Positions 1-5,175 of a stretch of 5,175 bases of DNA are shown one piece after another (the stretch's first letter is position 1; the number at the start of each line of letters is the position of its first letter). The position numbers and the translations under genes are program-made. The stretch comes from Chitinophagaceae bacterium (lineage in GTDB: Bacteria; Bacteroidota; Bacteroidia; Chitinophagales; Chitinophagaceae): assembly GCA_947463105.1 (NCBI GenBank), contig CANHSD010000208.1:1-5175 (forward strand), read 5' to 3'. The notes beneath the pieces are model-generated. The model did not search any database. It worked only from the letters and a program-made list of their open reading frames with translations, and had not been told where the DNA came from.

Positions 1-969
1 GACAGCGTCAAAGGCCCTGAGCTTGATCCTGCCATCCGTACACCACATCCTTCATTCCAACAGGGTGGAGAAACCTTTGCCTGGAAATACCTGAAGAGTT
101 TTTTATCGGATCGTTACGTCAACTATTCAAAATACATTTCCAAGCCGGCATTGAGCCGGAAAGGTTGCAGCAGGATTTCACCATACCTCAGTTATGGCAA
201 CATCAGCATGCGAATGGTCTTTCAACATACCGCCCAGCACTATGCAATGGCCAGCAACAAAAGGGCGCTTTCAAATTTTATTTCGCGTTTGCATTGGCAT
301 TGTCATTTCATGCAAAAATTTGAAGATGAATGCCGCATGGAATTTCACAACATCAACTCCGCTTATGATACCATTGTCAAACCCAGGAACGAAGCCTATA
401 TCAGGGCATGGCAGGAAGGCAAAACCGGAGTGCCGATTGTGGATGCCTGCATGCGTTGTTTGGTAGAAACGGGCTATATCAATTTCAGGATGAGGGCCAT
501 GGTGGTTTCTTTTTTTGTCTTCAATCTCTGGCAAGACTGGCGAGACCTTCATTTTCTGGCAAGACAGTTTTTGGATTATGAGCCTGGCATCCACTATCCT
601 CAATTGCAAATGCAGTCTGGTGTTACAGGCATCAATACCATTCGGATTTATAATCCGATCAAAAACTCAGAAGACCACGACGCAGATGGTGTATTCATCA
701 AGCAGTGGATTCCTGAATTAAAAAATGTTCCTGCAGCCTTGATACACGAGCCCTGGAAAATGAGTGCAATGGAACAGGACTTCTATCAGGTTCTCATTGG
801 CAGGGATTATCCTAACCCCATTGTAGACATTGAGGCCACAAGGAAAACAGCCAGTGATCAGGTCTGGGGTTTCAAAAAAACAACTGCCGTTAAATCAGAA
901 GGCAGCAGGATTTTAAGCAAGCATGTCAACACTTCAGGAAGAAGGACTTCAACCCGCAAAACAAAATAA
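1..969 (+). CDS. Cryptochrome/photolyase family flavoprotein, C-terminal FAD-binding domain (5' partial)
   Basis: The frame is open from base 1 to the TAA at 967-969, giving 322 visible residues; the N-terminal antenna-binding domain (probably about 150 residues) lies outside the window. An internal TTG at 151 is not a believable start, because family sequence precedes it (GGET at visible residues 22-25). Family landmarks: the FAD-phosphate segment SRISPYLSYG (57-66), WQEGKTGVPIVDACMR from residue 137, the Arg pair R163/R165, DWR at 179-181, RIYNP at 215-219, IKQWIPEL and HEPW (249-252). Such proteins bind FAD and use blue light to repair UV photoproducts in DNA or to signal. Unusually, the class I flavin loop (E. 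coli GDLAANNGGWQW) is replaced by YEPGIHYPQLQMQ (193-205), and Trp-triad positions 306 and 382 have no tryptophan. The last 30 or so residues form a basic, Ser/Thr-rich tail. Family membership is firm; repair versus cryptochrome function is open. Confidence 0.93.
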   Translation, partial: DSVKGPELDPAIRTPHPSFQQGGETFAWKYLKSFLSDRYVNYSKYISKPALSRKGCSRISPYLSYGNISMRMVFQHTAQHYAMASNKRALSNFISRLHWHCHFMQKFEDECRMEFHNINSAYDTIVKPRNEAYIRAWQEGKTGVPIVDACMRCLVETGYINFRMRAMVVSFFVFNLWQDWRDLHFLARQFLDYEPGIHYPQLQMQSGVTGINTIRIYNPIKNSEDHDADGVFIKQWIPELKNVPAALIHEPWKMSAMEQDFYQVLIGRDYPNPIVDIEATRKTASDQVWGFKKTTAVKSEGSRILSKHVNTSGRRTSTRKTK

Positions 970-1028
970 CCATCCACCGGAAACTATTTGTATTTCTATC
1001 TGTTGCATAAACAACAATTCAATTTAAC

Positions 1029-2510
1029 ATGAGGATAGGCATTCTTTTTCCGCATCAACTTTTTGAGCAACATCCCCTGCTCGAAAAATGCGATACCATT
1101 TACCTGGTTGAAGAATGGCTCTATTTCAGGCAGTATAATTTTCATCAACAGAAAATTGTTTTTCATCGCGCCAGCATGAAGGCCTATCAAAGCTACCTTG
1201 CTTCTCTCAATGTTCATGTTGAGTACATCGATGCTTTCAATGATTTGTCTGATATCAGAAAATTGATTCCTCAATTAAAATCCATTGGCATCGAGGCCTT
1301 TGAATATATAGACACAACAGATCAATGGCTTGAACAGCGCATCACGCTTTCCTGCAGTAAACATGGTGTGAAAGCACATAAAAATGCTTCTCCACTTTTT
1401 TTGATGAGTACAGAGGAAAACACGCAATATTTTTCTGGCAGGAAAAGAATGTTTCAGACAGATTTTTACAAGTACCAGCGCCAGCAAAGAACTATTTTGA
1501 TGGATGCTGACAAAATTCCAATGGGTGGAAAATGGACTTTCGATGACGAAAACCGTTTGAAATATCCCAAAGGAAAGACGCCTCCGAAAATACAATTCTT
1601 GGAATCGAACGAACTGCACGAAGAGGCTGTTCAATATGTGCGGAAATATTTTCCGGACAATTATGGAAACATCAACCCGCAGTTTATTTATCCAACCAAT
1701 TTTGCGGATAGCAAACAATGGCTAAACGATTTTTTCGCGACACGCTTTGCTGAATTTGGGGCCTATGAAGATGCCATTGTAACAAAAGAAATATTTCTTC
1801 ACCATGGGGTGTTGACGCCCATGCTCAACGTTGGTTTGTTGACCCCAGCTTATGTCATTGATCATGCCTTGGCCTATGCAAGCGCAAAAGAAATTCCCAT
1901 CAATTCTTTGGAAGGATTCATCCGGCAGATCCTCGGCTGGAGAGAGTTCATTCGTGCTGTGTATGAACTCAAGGGCAATGAAGAAAGGACCCGCAATTAC
2001 TGGGGTTTTACACGAAAAATTCCTGCTTCGTTTTGGAAGGGCACCACTGGCATAGCGCCGATTGACAGCACCATTAAAAAGATTTTAGAGACGGGCTATT
2101 GTCATCACATTGAAAGACTGATGGTGCTGGGGAATTTTATGCTGCTCTGCGAATTTGATCCAGATGAAGTATACCGCTGGTTCATGGAAATGTTCATTGA
2201 CGCCTATGACTGGGTGATGGTTCCCAACGTGTATGGCATGAGCCAGTTTGCAGACGGTGGCTTGATGTCAACAAAACCCTATATCAGTGGCAGCAATTAT
2301 CTCATGAAAATGAGTGACTATCCCAAAGGCGATTGGCAGGCTGTTTGGGATGCACTGTTTTGGCGCTTTATGCATGTGCACCGTGATTTCTTTTTGCAAA
2401 ATCCCCGATTGGGCATGCTCATCAAAACCTTTGATAAAATGCCGGAGCAAAAACGACAATTGCATTTGGAAAATGCAGATCGGTATTTGGCCTCGTTGGA
2501 ATCGCGATAA
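1029..2510 (+). CDS. DPRP/PhrB-lineage cryptochrome/photolyase family protein lacking the Fe-S ligands
   Basis: Complete 493-residue protein, a normal length for the deoxyribodipyrimidine-photolyase-related (DPRP) family that includes the bacterial (6-4) photolyase PhrB. The ATG at 1029 opens directly into the first beta strand (MRIGILFPHQL), which fits the family N terminus; no clear Shine-Dalgarno is seen. An N-terminal alpha/beta domain is followed by a helical FAD domain with GFIRQILGWREFIRAVY, GYCHHIERLMVLGNF (residues 356-370), DAYDWVMVPNVYGM (391-404) and FADGG (407-411). H359/H360 match the PhrB catalytic-site histidines 365/366; W336, W384 and Y393 match PhrB electron-transfer residues W342, W390 and Y399; Tyr391 is F385. 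The four cluster cysteines of PhrB (350, 438, 441, 454) are absent: P344 and P432 take the first two places, and the loop to W445 is about ten residues shorter. Expected role: light-driven repair of (6-4) photoproducts or photoreception, paired with the photolyase-like gene 59 bases upstream. PhrB numbering is from memory but is consistent at a constant offset of six. Confidence 0.93.
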   Translation: MRIGILFPHQLFEQHPLLEKCDTIYLVEEWLYFRQYNFHQQKIVFHRASMKAYQSYLASLNVHVEYIDAFNDLSDIRKLIPQLKSIGIEAFEYIDTTDQWLEQRITLSCSKHGVKAHKNASPLFLMSTEENTQYFSGRKRMFQTDFYKYQRQQRTILMDADKIPMGGKWTFDDENRLKYPKGKTPPKIQFLESNELHEEAVQYVRKYFPDNYGNINPQFIYPTNFADSKQWLNDFFATRFAEFGAYEDAIVTKEIFLHHGVLTPMLNVGLLTPAYVIDHALAYASAKEIPINSLEGFIRQILGWREFIRAVYELKGNEERTRNYWGFTRKIPASFWKGTTGIAPIDSTIKKILETGYCHHIERLMVLGNFMLLCEFDPDEVYRWFMEMFIDAYDWVMVPNVYGMSQFADGGLMSTKPYISGSNYLMKMSDYPKGDWQAVWDALFWRFMHVHRDFFLQNPRLGMLIKTFDKMPEQKRQLHLENADRYLASLESR

Positions 2511-2587
2511 AGAAAGCCTCTCTACCATGGCAAGGATGGCAACTGCAATCCAATAATTCATTAGCTTTAGTGGGTTAAATATTTGCC

Positions 2588-3868
2588 ATGAAAAAAATGC
2601 AGTCCTATTTTCTTGCAACTTGCTTTTTGCTTTGTATTCTTCAAGCAAGTGCGCAGCAAATTGCTTCTTTCTCTGTTACGCTCGACAAGACAACCAATCT
2701 TGTTGACGTTCCAGTAAGCATCAATCTTGATGAATTCAGCTTTATTGCAGATACAGCACTGGCATTGTTTGAGGTGCAGGGGAAACAGCAGGTTCCCATT
2801 CCATTCCAGATAAAGCATGAAGGAAAAAGGGTCATGCATTGGTTGGTTAACCCCAAGGGCAAAACGGAGTTTAGCTATGTGCTGGCACTTGCTGCTCCAT
2901 CCAATTTCAATCACATCAAAGCAGTCAAAAGCCCGACCGATATCACCTTCAATGCCAACAGCAAGAACCTCTTGCGCTACAATGACGCAGCGGTGTATCC
3001 CCCTGCAAAAGTTGACACGTTTTTCAAGCGCAGTGGTTTTATCCATCCGCTCTGGACACCGCGCGGACAGGAACTGACCAGGATTCAGGCTCCGGATCAT
3101 TACCATCACTATGGCATCTGGAATCCTTGGACGCATGTGGCATTTGAAAAGGACACCGTTGATTTTTGGAACCTCAATTCCAAACAGGGAACCGTGCGTT
3201 TTGCCAAACTGGTTTCCAAAACGGATGGCCCTGTCTTTTCAGAAATTCAGGCCCTGCATGAGCATGTTGTTTTCAAGAAAGGTAGTGGCGAAAAAGTTGC
3301 GCTCAATGAACTGCAAACCATCAGGGTCTATCAACCCGAGAAAGACCAGGATTATTATATTGTTGATATTACCTCACAAATGAATTGTGCCACTGAAAGT
3401 CCGTTTAATATTCTTGCATACCGATATGCCGGCATGGGCTGGAGGACAACGGGGTTCTGGAACAATACCAATTGTGAAGTATTGACCTCTGAAGGCAAAA
3501 CCAGAAAAGACACGGACGGCAGCAGGGCCAAATGGTGCATCGTTCAGGGCGAACTGCCTGGGAATGAAACAGGCGGTGTGGCCTTTCTTGGTTATCCTGC
3601 GAACTATAATTTTCCTGAACCCATGCGCATCTGGACCTTGAACACCAATGGAAGGGGCGACATGTTTTTCAATTTTGCGCCCACAAAAGACAGGAACTGG
3701 TTACTGGAGCCTGGTAAAACCTATGTATTGAAATACAGGCTGGTGGTCTTCAATGGCAAGTTCGACCAGGCAAAGGCTGAGAGTGCCTGGCAGGGATTTG
3801 CCCATCCGCCGGCAATTACGCTCAATAAAAATCAAAACAATCATCGCGCAAGCGAAAAAAGCAAGTAA
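2588..3868 (+). CDS. Secreted DUF6807 (PmoA family) protein
   Basis: 426-residue protein with a Sec signal peptide: MKKMQ, a hydrophobic core at residues 6-20, and a likely signal peptidase I site after A22 (ASA|QQ). There is a Cys at 16 but no proper lipobox, so a soluble periplasmic or secreted protein is expected. The mature part is beta-rich and matches the DUF6807 family, labelled PmoA in databases although it is unrelated in function to particulate methane monooxygenase. Landmarks are KRSGFIHPLWTPRGQELT (147-164), the histidine cluster DHYHHYGIW (170-178), NILAYRYAGMGWR (274-286) and FNFAPTKDRNWLLEPG (361-376). H171, H173 and H174 are candidates for a metal or substrate site; that is inference. 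The function of the family is not established to my knowledge, though it is often found near sugar-catabolic Gfo/Idh/MocA oxidoreductases, as here (next gene starts 53 bases downstream). The ATG at 2588 is supported by the signal peptide. Confidence 0.88.
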   Translation: MKKMQSYFLATCFLLCILQASAQQIASFSVTLDKTTNLVDVPVSINLDEFSFIADTALALFEVQGKQQVPIPFQIKHEGKRVMHWLVNPKGKTEFSYVLALAAPSNFNHIKAVKSPTDITFNANSKNLLRYNDAAVYPPAKVDTFFKRSGFIHPLWTPRGQELTRIQAPDHYHHYGIWNPWTHVAFEKDTVDFWNLNSKQGTVRFAKLVSKTDGPVFSEIQALHEHVVFKKGSGEKVALNELQTIRVYQPEKDQDYYIVDITSQMNCATESPFNILAYRYAGMGWRTTGFWNNTNCEVLTSEGKTRKDTDGSRAKWCIVQGELPGNETGGVAFLGYPANYNFPEPMRIWTLNTNGRGDMFFNFAPTKDRNWLLEPGKTYVLKYRLVVFNGKFDQAKAESAWQGFAHPPAITLNKNQNNHRASEKSK

Positions 3869-3921
3869 ATTACAGGAACATCACCCATTCATTATTGCCC
3901 AACCAAAACAATCGCATTGCC

Positions 3922-5175
3922 ATGAAAAAACTAGATAAAGCACAAAGCCGGAGAAATTTCCTCAACACTTCCGCCAAGCTGGCCACAGGATCCCTGTTTT
4001 TCAGTGGGATACCTACTATCGTTCCTGCCAGCGTATTTGGAAAAAATTCCCCGAGCAACATGATCAATGTTGCATCGATCGGATGTGGAAGGATTTCTAC
4101 TTCGCATGACATGACAGGGATTTCCCGCTATGCTGGCGCACGCATCATGGCCGTCTGCGATGTAGACAGGTTGCGCGCTGATGCAGGTGTTGCCGCAGTG
4201 AAGAACAATTATACCAGGGCAGCTGCATTCAATGGAGGTTTGAAGGGCGATTGGGATATCAAGGTCTATTACGATTACAAGGAGATGTTGAAGAACAAGG
4301 ATATTGATGCCGTGCACATCAGTTTGCCGGATCACCAGCATGCGATTGTGGGTGTGCATGCGGTCAATGCAGGAAAAGATGTTTACCTGCAGAAGCCTGC
4401 ATCATTGACCATTGAGGAAGGAAGAATCTTGAGCAATGCCGTGAAAAAAACCGGTAGGATTCTGCAAATGGGCAGTCAGCAGCGTTCTGTCAGCCCATGG
4501 CCACAGTTTAAAAAAGCCTGTGAGCTGGTCCGTAATGGCAGGATTGGTCAGTTGGTTACGGTTGAAGTGGGCCTTCCTGGCGATCCTGGCGGTGGAAACA
4601 GGGCCATCATGCCCGTACCTGCCACTCTCGATTATGATGCATGGTTGGGGGCAACGCCTGAAGCATATTACACACAAGACCGTGTGCATGGTCAGGATGC
4701 CAGCCCCAGGGGCATTGGCAACAGGCCAGGCTGGTTGCGTTGCGAGCAGTTTGGTGCAGGGATGATTACAGGATGGGGCGCCCATCATATTGATATCGCC
4801 CATTGGGGAATGGGAATGGAGTACAGCGGGCCCATCGAGGTCTGGGGGAACGCCAGCTTTCCGACGGATGACCCCAACTACACCGGGCTTTGGGATGTGC
4901 ATGGCATTTTCAAAACCGAAGCACTCTATGAAAATGGCGTACGCATGACCGTTTCCAACGAGCTTCCCAATGGTGTCAAGTTCATTGGAACTGAAGGATG
5001 GATTTGGGTAACAAGGGGCAATTACAGGGTTACCGATTCTGATCCGGTTGCCGATGGATCTGGCGTGAAACCCATTGATGCCAGCAACCCCAAGCTGCTG
5101 CAGTCTGTTGTCGGTGCCAACGAAACCAAGTTGTATGACAGTCCTGATCAGCATGCCAACTGGCTCGACTGCATC
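3922..5175 (+). CDS. Gfo/Idh/MocA family oxidoreductase with Tat signal (3' partial)
   Basis: The frame is open from ATG 3922 to the window edge (418 residues seen; the C terminus is cut). The N terminus carries a twin-arginine signal, SRRNFL (residues 9-14) followed by a hydrophobic stretch to about residue 37, so the protein is probably exported folded, with its cofactor, to the periplasm. A Rossmann fold follows: INVASIGCGRI (48-58) as the nucleotide-binding turn and AVCDVD (77-82) ending strand 2. The family EKP motif appears as YLQKP with K158, the lysine expected to act in hydride transfer. The C-terminal domain has GAGMITGWGAHHIDIAHWG (278-296), where H288 is the likely catalytic histidine. 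Members oxidise or reduce sugar hydroxyls with NAD(P); Tat-type members in Bacteroidota include GH109 glycosidases and enzymes of glycoside or inositol metabolism, so the substrate cannot be named. It follows the DUF6807 gene by 53 bases with no terminator visible, which suggests one transcript. Confidence 0.92.
   Translation, partial: MKKLDKAQSRRNFLNTSAKLATGSLFFSGIPTIVPASVFGKNSPSNMINVASIGCGRISTSHDMTGISRYAGARIMAVCDVDRLRADAGVAAVKNNYTRAAAFNGGLKGDWDIKVYYDYKEMLKNKDIDAVHISLPDHQHAIVGVHAVNAGKDVYLQKPASLTIEEGRILSNAVKKTGRILQMGSQQRSVSPWPQFKKACELVRNGRIGQLVTVEVGLPGDPGGGNRAIMPVPATLDYDAWLGATPEAYYTQDRVHGQDASPRGIGNRPGWLRCEQFGAGMITGWGAHHIDIAHWGMGMEYSGPIEVWGNASFPTDDPNYTGLWDVHGIFKTEALYENGVRMTVSNELPNGVKFIGTEGWIWVTRGNYRVTDSDPVADGSGVKPIDASNPKLLQSVVGANETKLYDSPDQHANWLDCI

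Noticed and set aside
970..1028. Possible promoter or terminator between the two photolyase-like genes
   Set aside because: No hairpin with a U-run and no properly spaced -33/-7 pair could be found; read-through is the simpler view.
2570..2587. TAAATATTTG just before ATG 2588, resembling the Bacteroidota -7 element TAnnTTTG
   Set aside because: The spacing inside the element is wrong and it abuts the start codon, which would put the transcript start at or inside the gene; no -33 TTTG partner is evident.
2526..2590. 8-base inverted repeat CATGGCAA / TTGCCATG spanning the gap before the DUF6807 gene and including its start codon
   Set aside because: The arms are short with a loop of about 49 bases and no U-run follows; a chance match is likely, and it is neither a terminator nor a convincing translational hairpin.
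2567..3136. Reverse-strand open frame of 189 codons over the start of the DUF6807 gene
   Set aside because: Antisense to a gene with a good signal peptide and family motifs; no recognisable protein features of its own.
4402..5154. Long reverse-strand open frame (250 codons) opposite the oxidoreductase gene
   Set aside because: It lies wholly antisense to a clear Gfo/Idh/MocA coding frame with family motifs, and its translation resembles no family I recognise; it is a shadow of the codon bias of the real gene.

Overview
The window holds four same-strand (+) genes with short gaps (59, 77 and 53 bases) and no RNA genes, mobile elements or CRISPR. Moderate GC, the absence of clear Shine-Dalgarno sequences before the start codons, the style of the two photolyase-like proteins, and a secreted DUF6807/PmoA-like protein next to a Tat-type Gfo/Idh/MocA oxidoreductase all point to a member of the Bacteroidota, perhaps Chitinophagaceae-like. 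The phylum is a confident inference; the family is a guess.

Left half (1-2510): two flavoproteins of the cryptochrome/photolyase superfamily lie in tandem. The first, cut by the left window edge, shows the C-terminal FAD-binding domain of a class I-like protein in which the usual flavin loop and two of the three Trp-triad tryptophans are missing. The second, complete, belongs to the deoxyribodipyrimidine-photolyase-related (DPRP/PhrB, FeS-BCP) lineage. It keeps the paired His of the (6-4) photolyases but has lost all four cysteines that hold the [4Fe-4S] cluster in Agrobacterium PhrB, and the cysteine-bearing loop is about ten residues shorter. Together they look like a light-dependent DNA repair or light-sensing module.

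Right half (2588-5175): a secreted DUF6807 protein (misleadingly named PmoA family) is followed by a Tat-exported Gfo/Idh/MocA-family NAD(P)-dependent oxidoreductase, cut by the right edge. This pair is likely co-transcribed and probably acts on sugars or glycosides in the periplasm. It has no evident functional link to the photolyase pair.

The most notable observations are the cluster-less PhrB-like protein and its divergent class I-like neighbour. Both probably represent established but little-characterised bacterial clades rather than a wholly new system.
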